Shown: piece by piece, positions 45,360 to 55,774 of the stretch
Layout: every line of letters starts with the position of its first letter
How positions within the stretch are numbered: the stretch's first letter is position 1
NCBI GenBank assembly: GCA_030272155.1
Contig: CP126196.1
Coordinates: forward strand, 2,480,001 to 2,544,000
Direction of reading: 5' to 3'
Length of the DNA: 64,000 bases
Source of the DNA: Tetradesmus obliquus
Taxonomy: Eukaryota > Chlorophyta > Chlorophyceae > Sphaeropleales > Scenedesmaceae
Translations under genes and position numbers: made by a program
Notes under the pieces: model-generated
Seen by the model: the letters and a program-made list of their open reading frames with translations, nothing else
Database searches by the model: none
Told to the model about the DNA's origin: nothing

Positions 45360-48300
45360 CGAGGTGCGTCTGTGAGTGTGCACGTACAAGTTCTACATGG
45401 CGCTAAGTCCCATTCTCAGTAACGGTGAGCACCGCGGCACACATCAAGCGCTCATTCGCTGGCATGCGTTCCTGACAGATCATGCAGCGACTCAGATCAA
45501 ACCTTTGAGGGGGTACGCCAATGAGCAGCGCCAGCAAATGGCCGCTAAATGTTATCAAGCACCGTGATCACCACATCATCATCATTACCAAATCATCAAG
45601 CGCTGCCGCACCTGCAGCACGATGGCCGCCATGAGCGCGATGAACCTGTTGCTGTTGATGGGCGTGCCGTCACTGCCCACGATTGCGCTGCGGTCAACAT
45701 CAGTGTCAAACACGATGCCCAGGTCGGCGCCTGCAGCAGCAGCAGCAGCAGCAGCAGCGATAGCAAGTGTTCAACTTCCGAATTGATCACGACGCCCAGG
45801 TCTGCGCCAGTGGCGGCATCAGCAGCAGCAGTTGCGTCATGCAGACAATGCGTGTGTAAATCTGCATCCTTGTTCTGCAGGCAACATGCGGCTGCTGCTG
45901 TACAATGCACTGGCAATACAGCACCAGCAGCAGTAGAAGCAGCAGGCCTTACCTGACTGCTTGACTGCGTTCACTGCTGCATCCATGGCTGCCTTGTTTT
46001 CCGGGTTGGGGATGTGGTTGGGGAAGGTGCCATCGGGCTCCAGGAACTGGCTGCCTGACACGTCAGCACCCAGCGGCTCAAGCACCTGGCAGCAGCAACA
46101 GCAACAGCAGCAGCAGCAGCGGATGTTATCCCTGCTGAGGCCTTGTTTCAAAGAAATAAGTCGTGCACAGCAACCTCTTGTCTCCAGCGAGACAGCAGTG
46201 ACGCCTGTTTTGAAATTGACGCACACACACTCACACGCAGCCAATCCCTATTGTACATACACGTGCCAACACAAACCAAAGCAATGTGTAAGCAAGCAAG
46301 TATGCACCTGGGATGCAAAGAAACCTCCGCTGCCATTGCCAGCATCCACTGCCTCCAGGCTCATACATGCTAATACACAAGATATTGGTAAAGGTGGTAC
46401 ACTAGGTGAGCATGTACCTGCGTGGCGAAGAAGCCTCCGCTGCCGTTGCCAGCATCCACTGCGATCTTCAGCCCCGTCAGTGGCTTGTCCGGGGTTTGTG
46501 GGTGCTGAATGCCCGCCACAATCATGTGCCTCAGGTGCTCCGCATACTTGGACAGCAGCGGCCAGCTGCTGGGGTTGGCAGGGGTCTTGACAGCCTGAGC
46601 AGCAGCAGCAGCAGCAGCAGGCAACATAGTTTGTAGTGTTTGTGTGGTGGGTATGCCCTACACACCATCTGTCAGCTGTATGCACTGCGTCACACTTTGC
46701 ATCGTGCCTCACACTTTGGCCCATATGCTTCCTCACCTGCCGCAGCACAAAGGCCGCATCCAGGATCGAGTCGCCCAGCGGCACCGCAGCCGCCTCACAC
46801 TTTGCTGCAGCGCCCTCCAAGATAGCTGCTATGTCTGGCTTGCCCAGGCCCCCCTCTGCTGTGAAGAACAAACGCAAAAGCCTCACACATCCCACACACC
46901 ACATCATTTCCTAACTGCTATTGTCAATTCGCTGCCAAACGCAGTATCCCACAAGTGTTCTTAGACATATTCTCGACATATTCTCAAGCCTTTCCTCACC
47001 TGCCGCAGCACGAATGCAGCGTCCAGGATCGAGTCGCCCAACGGCACCGCAGCCGCCTCACACTTTGCTGCAGCTCCTTCCAGGATAGCTGCTATGTCTG
47101 GCTTGCCCAGGCCTCCCTCGGCTGTGTAAACCCTCAAAGCCTCACACATCCCACACACCACATCATTTCCTCACTGCTATTGCCAATTCGCTGCCAAACT
47201 CAGTGTCCCACAAGTGTTATTATTTTACCATATTCTCGACATATTCTCAAGCCTTTCCTCACCTGCCGCAGCACAAAGGCTGCATCCAGGATCGAGTCCC
47301 CCAGCGGCACCGCTGCCGCCTCACACTTTGCTGCGGCGCCCTCCAGTATGGCTGCTATGTCTGGCTTGCCCAGGCCCCCTCGGCTGTGAAAACCCTCAAA
47401 GCCTCACACATCCCACACACCACAACATTTCCACACTGCTATTGCCATTCCACTGCCGAACGCAGTGTCCCACATGTGTTATTGTTTTACCATATTGTCA
47501 ACATATCTCAAGCCTTTCCTCACCTGCCGCAGCACGAACGCAGCGTCCAGAATCGAGTCCCCCAGCGGCACCGCAGCCGCCTCACACTTTGCTGCAGCTC
47601 CTTCCAAGATGGCTGCTATGTCTGGCTTGCCCAGGCCTCCCTCTGCTGTGAAGAACTTGAGCCCGTTGTTGTGCATGGGCATGTGCGAGGCGGTCAGCAT
47701 GATGGAGCCGGTGACGGCGGAGCCTGCAAGGCCCAAGGTGACAAAACAGGCAGCGAAAGGCAAGTAAATGTGCATGGGCATGTGGGCCGCGGTCAGCATG
47801 ACGGAGCCCGTGACAGCAGAGCCTGCAGGGACATGATGGCAAGGAGAAGATGCAAGCTTAGCTTCTACAGACACCTGGGAAGAATCATCGTCGTGCCGCA
47901 GCCAAGCCTGCATACGTGCAGTGGCAAGAAGCAAAGAAGCGAAGAAGACAAGGAGAAGATGGTGCTTAGTTCAGCATATGGCAAAAAGATCATACACAGC
48001 CATGTTGCTGCTGCGCTGCTGCTGCCGTCGCTGCTGCAACTGCTGCCGCCGCCGCTGCTGCTGCTGCTGCTGCGACTGCGAGTCTCGACCCCGGCAGGCA
48101 GGCCATTCCTCTGCTGCCCCATCTGCTGGCAGCAAGCTGCTGCCATTCAACCGCGGCTCCTGACCTGGTGCGATGATGCCGTAGAACATGGCAGGTGTTG
48201 TGGACAGGCCCACATCCACTGCTGCTGCGCCAGCAGACTGCAGCCCTGCCAGCACTGCAGGCATCAGCAGGGGGCCACTCACGCGCGGATCGCAGCCCAC

Positions 48301-49252
48301 AGCAACCTGTGAGGCGGCAGCAGCAGCAGCAGCAGCAACGGCAGCATGCATACACTACTTCTCGGCACAGTGAGCAGTGGGCAGTTGTATGATGAGAACA
48401 CAACAGCGATCGATGCAACTCTGCGCCATCAGCAGCGGAGCATACAAGGGATTGTTGCTCCTGGACTGTAGGCTGGCCATCATGCACAACCAACGGCATC
48501 CGCAATGCCACATGCGACTGGGGCATCTGACGTGACCAGCCGTGCCAACATTGCTACCTTAATGTCTGTCACGCCCCTGCTGCACGCGATTATGTTATGC
48601 AACCGCCAACATGTGCCATGGACAGTTCTGAGGCTGTCATGGTTACCTTGACGTCTGTCACGCCCCTGCTGCGCAGCCAGTCCACAAAGCCGGCTGCAAT
48701 GAAGAAGGCTGCTGCTGGCGTCAGGGTGATGGCATCACCAGGGTTGACTGGCGAGGGTGTACGCGAGCGGTACCAGGCACAGTGTGAAGACCAGAACCGA
48801 ATGCGGCAGCAGCAGCAGGTTGCTGAGCAAAACAGGCGTGCACTGGTGGAATGATACATACTGCATTGTGGTTACTGTTCTATGGCAGATGCTCTGTCTC
48901 TCTGTGCAGGTGCTGCAGCTATCTGATGGTGCCTGCACTACACATCCCATTGACTGCATGCCAGCATTCTTTGCAGCTCAGCAGTGCGGCTCTGTTTTCT
49001 TGACAACCTCTGCTGCATGCTACAGGCTCGTATACAAGACAGCTGCTTCTCACCTGCAAGAGCTACACCACGCACATCGCTGCCATTTTGCAGCCGCTTG
49101 AATGCCTGAGCCACATCAGCAGATGCTGGTGGTGCTGCTGGTGGCAGGTAGGCAGTTACAGGCGTGACCGCCCTGCTGCGGCTGCATGGACCGCGAACTG
49201 ACACCAAAAAGGCCGAAGAGAGGCGTGTGAGGTGGTGTGATGATGCGTCCAT
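42433..49252 (-). CDS. Plastid-type phosphoglucomutase/phosphomannomutase family protein
   Basis: Thirteen exons in phase give 580 residues: 49252-49054, 48747-48647, 48306-48165, 47723-47524, 46594-46418, 46085-45953, 45730-45612, 45309-45221, 45003-44949, 44583-44451, 44235-44159, 43742-43514 and 42521-42433 (TGA). An in-frame ATG at 49270 is an alternative start. The N-terminus (SSHHLTRLSSAFLVSVRGP) looks like a plastid transit peptide. Then come RLQNGSDVRGVAL, VAVGCDPRVSGPLLMPAVLA (domain I), the catalytic phosphoserine loop MLTASHMPMHNNGLKFF, LKIAVDAGNGSGGFF, the metal loop VFDTDVDRSAIVGSDG, the sugar-binding loop METSGHGAMRSNHYLDDGSH and the C-terminal WALLRQSLHDPLLVLN. The order fits the alpha-D-phosphohexomutase family, which interconverts 1- and 6-phosphates of glucose or mannose. 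It resembles a plant chloroplast homologue more than cytosolic phosphoglucomutase (recollection, not a search). Many acceptors follow (CTG)n runs, and several introns hold partial exon copies. Confidence 0.93.
42856..43984 (-). repeat. Copies of both ends of phosphohexomutase exon 12
   Basis: The real exon is 43742-43514. On its 5' side, acceptors with copies of its first bases lie at 43984 (DPDFNSIAARPSML) and 43858 (DPDFKSAGSSMLQAF); the real start reads DADFKSVGSSVLQAF. On its 3' side, copies of its end (LLVLNVESDVPGG with donor gtgagg) end at 43359, 43111 and 42856. The last two also include GWALLRQSLHDP. A more decayed version (LLLVLKVKSGV) lies near 42735. Both acceptor and donor decoys therefore flank one exon. 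Confidence 0.9.
46308..46352 (-). repeat. Copy of the end of phosphohexomutase exon 5
   Basis: The exon end VDAGNGSGGFFATQ (real end 46418, donor gtacat) recurs 110 bp into the following intron as VDAGNGSGGFFASQ, ending at 46308 before gtgcat. A related partial copy of the start of exon 7 (GADLGVVINSE against GADLGIVFDTD) lies at about 45782-45815 in the intron ahead of exon 7. Confidence 0.85.
46737..47524 (-). repeat. 262-bp tandem array copying the end of phosphohexomutase exon 4
   Basis: The last part of exon 4 (AEGGLGKPDIAAILEGAAAK through DAAFVLRQ) and its donor gtgagg are present four times. Exon-type ends fall at 47524 (real), 47263, 47000 and 46737, spaced 261, 263 and 263 bp. All four encode the same protein segment with only silent differences, and the intron spacer (ctcacacatcccacacacca and onward) is copied too. 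If any copy were spliced in as a separate exon from its cacag, the added length of about 122 nt would shift the frame. Confidence 0.93.
47770..47822 (-). pseudogene. Decoy copy of the catalytic-serine exon start (Ser to Ala)
   Basis: Upstream of exon 4 an acceptor (ccctgcag) at 47823-47825 introduces a copy of the exon's first 50 or so bases. It reads SAVTGSVMLTAAHMPMH where the true exon reads SAVTGSIMLTASHMPMH. The serine that carries the phosphate in this enzyme family is alanine in the copy, and the sequence then diverges into the intron without a matching donor. Confidence 0.85.
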
Positions 49253-50193
49253 GTCGACAGCTGCACGCATGCCTGGTTTCGGAGAGCAGATACTGCTGTC
49301 TGCTGCATGATACAGCAGTCTGCTACAGCAGGTTGCGTAGCTTGCAGCTATCAATAGCTTACCCGACGTCATGCCATACGTCTGTCGTTTTGGTGCTACT
49401 AGAGCATGGTGGGAACGCTGCAGGTGAGCTGCCGCGTGCATTTCGACGAGATCAGCTTTCCACGCAGCCTGCTTTGCTTTTACGTTTGTGACCGTGTTTG
49501 ATTACAGGCAGATCACGGTCCGAAATAGGCTTGCAAGCCGATCACAGGTGTGCCGGCAGTTGAGGCGTCAACACCGGAAACAGGCACAGCACCTTCCGAG
49601 GATCACAAGCGTGTTGTTGAGTATGCAAACTTTATCACGTCCTGCAGAAGTTGTGCTACCAAGCAAGTGAAACTAGGCGGCACGCAGCGGGTTCTGGCCC
49701 TTTCACGTAGAGGCACATGTGTGAGGCAGCTGTTGAGCACTGTTGATCGCATAGCACACGATGCCATTGAAAAGCCTGTACTATCTGCAATGCATGTGGC
49801 AGAAGGACGGTTACATATGAAAAGCACACAGACACCTGTCAGGGCATGCATGTCTGTCAGGAAGGGTCGGCGGCACTGCTGGCAGCAGCAGCGACAGCAG
49901 CACCAGAACCAGCGCAGCTGCCCCTGATTCCGCGTTGCTGCCAAATCTGTCTTGTATCTGGTGACATGCTACACCTTGCCCGAATGCTCGCATTGTTTCT
50001 AGGGTTCTGCCAAGAACTTCCAGGCCAGAAGTTTGGTCACACTGTCAGTCACTCCTGCTGATGCCTCGCTAAGATCGACACCGTGTCCTGTGAGCCATGG
50101 CTGCTCCGTTTTGCTCCTCAGCCGGCATTATGCTTTTAAGCTGTTGCGTTTACAATCAACTCGTGTCCGCTGCTACCTTGCGCACCTACAATC
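49253..50193. other. Upstream flank of the phosphohexomutase; no firm gene
   Basis: A forward frame around 49553-49671 (TAPSEDHKRVVEYANFITSC, preceded by cacag and followed by gtgaaa) could be an exon, but no partner exon in phase was found. The promoter and leader of the minus-strand gene starting at 49252 must lie here. Confidence 0.4.
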
Positions 50194-50505
50194 ATGACTG
50201 GCGGATTCTTGGTTTGCTACCTGGCTTCGATGAAAAGCAATACGCAGAAGCGCTTAGAGGAGCAGCAGCGTCAGGAAGCTGAAAAGCGCAAGAGGATGCT
50301 GCAGAGGGAGCAGCTTGATGCTAGGCTGGAACGTATCAGCAGCAGCACCAGTGGCAGCAGTAGCAGCGCTGCAAAGCACCACCAGCACCATCAGCACCAG
50401 GCGCATACTGCTGCTGCCAAGTCGTGCTCTACTGTCAGCCAGGCGCTTGCCCGCAGCAGTGGCAGCTTCCACAGGAGCAGCATTGACATCGTCAGCAGCA
50501 AGTGA
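50194..50505 (+). CDS. Small hypothetical protein with a charged helix
   Basis: ATG 50194 opens 103 codons. A short hydrophobic start (GGFLVCYLASM) is followed by a strongly charged, coiled-coil-like helix (RLEEQQRQEAEKRKRMLQRE), a Ser-rich stretch, a His/Gln patch (KHHQHHQHQAH) and a Ser-rich end. Composition over the helix is unlike random sequence, which supports coding. The frame could also be the last exon of a longer gene starting near 50097. No family was recognised. Confidence 0.4.
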   Translation: MTGGFLVCYLASMKSNTQKRLEEQQRQEAEKRKRMLQREQLDARLERISSSTSGSSSSAAKHHQHHQHQAHTAAAKSCSTVSQALARSSGSFHRSSIDIVSSK

Positions 50506-52391
50506 ACTGCAGACGACCTGAAACCTGGCTTGTGGCTGCATGCTCGGCATTCGAGCAGCATCTACTGCAGTTAGTGACAATTTGGTGAACATACTGAAGT
50601 GTTTTTGGGTGTGGTGAATGGTTTGGGTGAGGCCGTGTGGACATCAGCACGGTGATGTTTGCGAACCGCGTAACAGCCCTCGCTGCGCATGCCAGCTGTC
50701 TGGTTGGACGCAGCAGTCCTGTGCACAATGCACGCGCATGCGTGCTGTGATTCTTGGCTGCTGATGGCGTAGGTCTATCCCGACTTCCGCGTTGCGCCAC
50801 TAGCCCAGCATTGTGTGGAGGCACACTCGCAGGTGGCTCCTGGGCTGCTGCTGCTGCTGCTGCTGCTGCTAGAGGCTTGCTGTGTGTTCAGATTCATTCA
50901 AACCAGCTGACATGGTCAGCACCGGAGCCTGAAATATGCTCCTGCAGGGCTGCGGCTAGTGCCTCTGGTGTGGCACACACACTTCTGTGTGTCGTTTTGG
51001 GCAAACCTGGGGAACAGAGTGACCCCATCTTATGTGTGAGCTGTGCTCCTGGTGGCTGGTGGCGCGCTAGGCTACATGAGCACGAGCATTGTCATTGCAA
51101 ATGGACTGTGCTGCCACGTACTGTGTGGTGCAGCGTAGCATGTAGCTGATGACCTGCCAGGTGTGGACATGCAGTGGTGATGAGCAGCAGGCAAGCTTTC
51201 CGCAAAGGGGCAACAGGCAGCAGGCATGCCAGCTCATCACAGGATACAGCGCAGCTGTTTTTCCTATTAACTTACGCTTCATGTGTGGTCTGCTGTGTGA
51301 TAATACATTGGTATACAGTAGGGGCCATGCTGCTTTGAGCAGGGTCCTGTGCGCGGCGGTGCTTTAGTTTTGCTGCCTCTGTGGGTTGTGCAGGTGTAAT
51401 GCAGGACTAATGCAGTATGAGGGTGTGCACATGCTGGCGTGCGCTGTACGTCATGCTAACAGGCTCCCCGGCAGCAGGCCATGCTCGCCAATGTTTCAGC
51501 ATTATCATTGTAAGTTGTACATGTGTATATCATTTACCTTCTTTGCCTCTAGCCGCATGTGACGCCACCCGCATGGCCGAGTGGCAGCAATTTGTATACT
51601 TTTGGTGCAGCGGTAATATTAGCTGCTGCTGCTGCTGCTGCATGCTTCAATGATAAGGCTTGTATGGGTGGGCACACAGTGCAGACTTTCGTATGTATTC
51701 TTTTGCCAGTAGCGCATCCTTGGACGCCTCATTGTGCCTCCTGTATGCTGGGTATGAGCGGGGCGCTCCTGTGTTGGGTGTGCAACATGCCACTGTCCGC
51801 AATTGGCAGCTGTTGCCGCAGCTCGTCTGCACCTGCATTGTGCGCACTTTGTCGCATGTTGTGCGCTCTAGGCTCTCTTATGCACCATGTCAGCATCAAA
51901 TGGCCTGCTGATGGCATCTGTCCCCCCTTGGTTTGCTCGCTGATGCGGTGCATGCTGGCTGCCCTTCTGGGCCATGCTTTGTGGCATGGGCTGTTGTCCA
52001 ATTGTTTCAGCAGCACCACGCTGTGCTAGCATCCTGTGCTGCTATCACACAGTGTTCAGGTTTCCACAGCATGAAGATTCATGTGAATCATGTTTCCTAG
52101 CACCAGCCGGCTGATGGTTCCCGGCCCATGCCACGCGGTGACCGTGTGCTGCTCTGTGCTGTGGTGTCAGCAAAAGATTGCTGCATGACATGTGGCATTG
52201 CTGTCTGGACTGTCTGTAACTCATTATGTTGAAAGCTTGCATACACAACTCATTAGTTTCGAATGCAAAAGCCCTGGAAGCTCACTGGCTCGTCGAATCT
52301 CTGTGTCGTCCCTTCGCGCGTTTTTCAGTACCGATCACCGATCTTGACCATAGTTCGTGCGCCAGTCGCACAACGAACGTACAACAACGCT
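50506..52391. other. Intergenic, no gene seen
   Basis: Long frames such as 51559-52029 are Cys/Ala/Leu-rich without domain-like pattern or splice support, and I do not call them. The right end should hold the promoter of the deacetylase gene. Confidence 0.4.
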
Positions 52392-52676
52392 ATGGCTTGC
52401 AGACAATGTTATTGCTTGGTTTGCATAGCAATCACATTGAGCTGGGCCTGCCAGTCGACAGTAGTGGCAGCAGCAGCAGCTGGTTCTGCCGATGGTCACA
52501 TGCCGCAGCCTCTATCGTCTGTAGGGTGAGCAGCAGAGTCCAATACGCCTAGTTTGCAGTCATGAAGTGCTACAGGAGCTTAGCGGAGTATTTTGTACAC
52601 CACAGGTCGCAGTTACAGGTTGAAAGCAGCAGAGCTGCGGAGCACGCACACAACCTGAGCCAACACACAAGTGCGT

Positions 52677-52733
<57 letters not shown>

Positions 52734-53586
52734 TCATCGTTGATACCATGCTTCAATATGCAGTAAAACCGAATATTCCTACGCAGTCGCGCACTTGCTT
52801 TGCCATGCAGTACGTGATGTGTGCATGGACCAGTACCCGCACGTGCCTTTCAATTGGAGGTCGCAGCGGAAGGTGAGCAACAGCATAGTAGCTTATCGCA
52901 ATGGCATCATACAGCACGTAGACATGGTCCGCTCTTAAGCCTGTTGGATTTTTTGAACGGGTTCCACAGGCGCCAGCTTGTTTTGTGATGCATTATCAAC
53001 AGTGGCAACCAGCCAGCTGTGCTGTCTTTCTTGCCATGACATGAACAGAGCCCCCTACCCGAAAACAGCAATCTGCAGCAGATGCGCGACCAGCAGATAC
53101 CGCAGCCAACCCATATACACTTGCATGTTGTGCACTGCCTGCACTTTGTCACACAGCTACCTTGCATTGCTGTACAGCACCAGCGATGGTCGAAACACAG
53201 AATGGTGTCAGCGCCAGGAGCAGGCAGCCGCCAAGCAACCCACAATCCCTGTTGATATGAGCTGACACAAACACACATGCCTGACGGCATGTGGAGCAGC
53301 TACACGTGCTCTGCTACATACTGCACACCACATCACCGCTCCAGCAGGGCGTGAGGCTGATAACGCATGGCCGAGGCTTTATTAGTGATTCGAAGATTAT
53401 GACGGCCGCAAACCACCGCCTTATGCCATGGCCTTTGCTGCAGGTGCTTGCGCTGACGTTTGATGACGGCCCAGAAGCCTCAGGGCTGAACCCTGTGCTG
53501 GATGTGCTGGCAAGGCACGGCATCAAGGCTACTTTCTTTTGGAACACACCCAACCTACAGCCTGGTGCAGCGCCTGCACACAAGGT

Positions 53587-53627
<41 letters not shown>

Positions 53628-55367
53628 GCAGCAGCAGCAGTGCAGGTCTTTGCACAGCACACAGCTGAGGATGTGCAAATTTGTCTGATGTTGCAGCAGC
53701 ATGCACAGAAAATGACACAGGGTGCGCAGACGAGCAGCTTTTGGCAAGCGATGCTGCGTTATTGCTCTAATTGCGGCACCGCAACTGACATGCACGAGCT
53801 GCTGGGACAGTTGCACCCATCTCAAATGCTGATTGGCAAGTGACGTACCTGTCTTTGCTGGCTTGCCTTTCACTGGCTTGGCTGCTGCTTGCCATGTTGC
53901 TGCAGGCTGCTGCGCTGGATGCTGTGCAGCAACTTGCTTGGATGCTTATTTTTCTTCAGCAAGACATGCCTGTGGGATGCTTGCTGCCATGTGCTGCAGG
54001 CTGCCGCAGTGCGTGCTGTGCAGCAGGGCCATGACATCGGCTCGCATGCAGCGCAGCACCTGGACCTTACAAAGCTGCAGCCTGATCAAATTGACCAGCA
54101 GATCGCATGGGGGGTTGGCAACATCAGCAGCCTGACAGACGGCAGCACTGTGCCGGTGAGCCATGCAAGCACTGGCAGTGCATCGTTTTACAATGATAAC
54201 TGCGTGCTGTGGTGAATCTCCACCTCTTTGTGTAATGTTGACAGCGTCTGTTGTGCTAGTATTTCACAGGCCTCAACCTCAGATGAAATGTATCCTGGTA
54301 AACAGGATCTGCTGCGACGTGCAAGTAAGGGTGCTCTCAAACCACCAACAGAACCAGATGCACAGCAGAATGCATATGTGTAACAGCATGCAAGCTTTGC
54401 GTCCAAGCTCGGCTCATGCATTGACCCTCTGCGATACTCTGCAGCTGTTCAGAGCCCCATACGGTGCTGGCTTCTGGAGTGCAGACAAGGCAGCCAGCAG
54501 TACTGTGGCGCACCTGTGGAGCGCGGTGCGCAAGCAGCACATCCATGTGTCCTGGTGAGTGCTGCAAATGTATAAGGCGCCGCCTGCAACGTAACACTGT
54601 ACCAGCTGGCACAAGTCTTTTGTATGCTGCACGATGGAGGTGCTGCACTGTTGCTTTTTCATGTGCTTCACTTCATGAGACACATAAAAATTTGTGATGT
54701 AGGATGCTGCTTACACCTAGCTAAATGCTTCTCCCTGCCTGGCCACTGCACGCCAAGTGCAGTTGCGGCAATGCATGCAGCCTCGCTGGCTACGGGTACG
54801 CTGTTGACTACTGCCCCACAAAGGCTCCTCACAATCTCTGTCCAATGTTTGCTGCCTACTACTTCTGCTGCCGTTGTTGCTGCTTGCAGGACCATTGATG
54901 GCAAGGACTTTGCTGTGGGTGGCAACAAGGACAAGTGCGGGGAGCTTTTCAATGTGTATGGGCCACCTACAGTACAGCAAAGCCTGAGTGGAGTGGTGCT
55001 GATGCACGCTGCGCCCTGGGGTATTGGCATGTGCCCGGATACGCTAGACAGATTGGTCCAGTACTGGAAAGAAGCGGGCTACACGTTTGTGACAGTGCGT
55101 GCTGCTTGCTGTGTTGTACAAATTTCAACGAGTGAAAACCAACAAACATACACATCACCGCAGGTGCAGCAGCTGTGTAGCCGTGCAATAGCTGTGGCTG
55201 CATGCTTGCGGCTCCACCTGTTGACAGAACCTGCCGTTGGCTGCTTACAAAGTTGTCTCTGCACTTCTGCGCCGCAGGTGGCTGGCATTGTGCACGAAAT
55301 ATACGGCATGCCGCCAGCTGCAGTTGTGGAAAGAGCTCAACAGTGCCCTCAGAGTGCGAGAGCTTAG
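52392..55367 (+). CDS. Secreted polysaccharide deacetylase (carbohydrate esterase 4, NodB homology)
   Basis: Eight exons (52392-52525, 52606-52670, 52811-52872, 53444-53584, 54000-54155, 54445-54554, 54890-55094, 55278-55367) join in phase to TAG 55365-55367. The N-terminus (CRQCYCLVCIAITLSWACQS) is a signal peptide, so the enzyme is secreted or enters the endomembrane system. Catalytic motifs appear in order: VLALTFDDGP (catalytic base and metal Asp), GHDIGSHAAQHLDL (metal His pair, H-x3-H), FRAPYGAGFW, and VVLMHAAPWG with a conserved His near the end, then LVQYWKEAGYTFVTV. CE4 enzymes remove N- or O-acetyl groups from chitin, peptidoglycan or xylan; the substrate here is unknown. The motif-5 Asp after the His is Ala. 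An alternative last-but-one exon near 55164 was not preferred. Confidence 0.9.
52678..52731 (+). repeat. (CAG)18 microsatellite just after a splice donor
   Basis: Eighteen uninterrupted CAG units begin seven bases after the donor gtgcgtg of deacetylase exon 2. It is the longest pure triplet run I noticed in the window. In this orientation every unit contains an AG. Confidence 0.97.
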
Positions 55368-55774
55368 TATGATTCCGTCCTCCCTGGTGAAACAAATGTG
55401 GTAGGCACATTTTGAACAAGCAGCACGTTACAAATGCCAACCAGTGCCTGACAGGCACAGCCCCAGTTGCACATTTGCCACAATCATCACCAGCCATCAT
55501 GGCCAGTGGGCAATGGTCGCCCACAATGCATGATGCTCTGTCACCACCTTGGCCTGCTGTCAAGAGTCACATGCAGCATTGCTGTCAGCATTTTCTTGGC
55601 AACCACCCGTCAAAGTCAAGACAAGTTCCAAGCCCATCCGTCAGCTACCCGGCAACTGGTGAACATCCATACTTGCATGCGCACACAACAACGGACATCC
55701 TCACAACAGGTTCACACACACATCTTCCGAGACCACTTCACAATTTGGCATCAATGTGTCGGCTTTGCAGCATT

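Noticed and set aside
51559..52029. 157-codon plus-strand frame
   Set aside because: Composition is Cys/Leu/Ala-rich without pattern, it does not start at ATG, and no splice signals support it.
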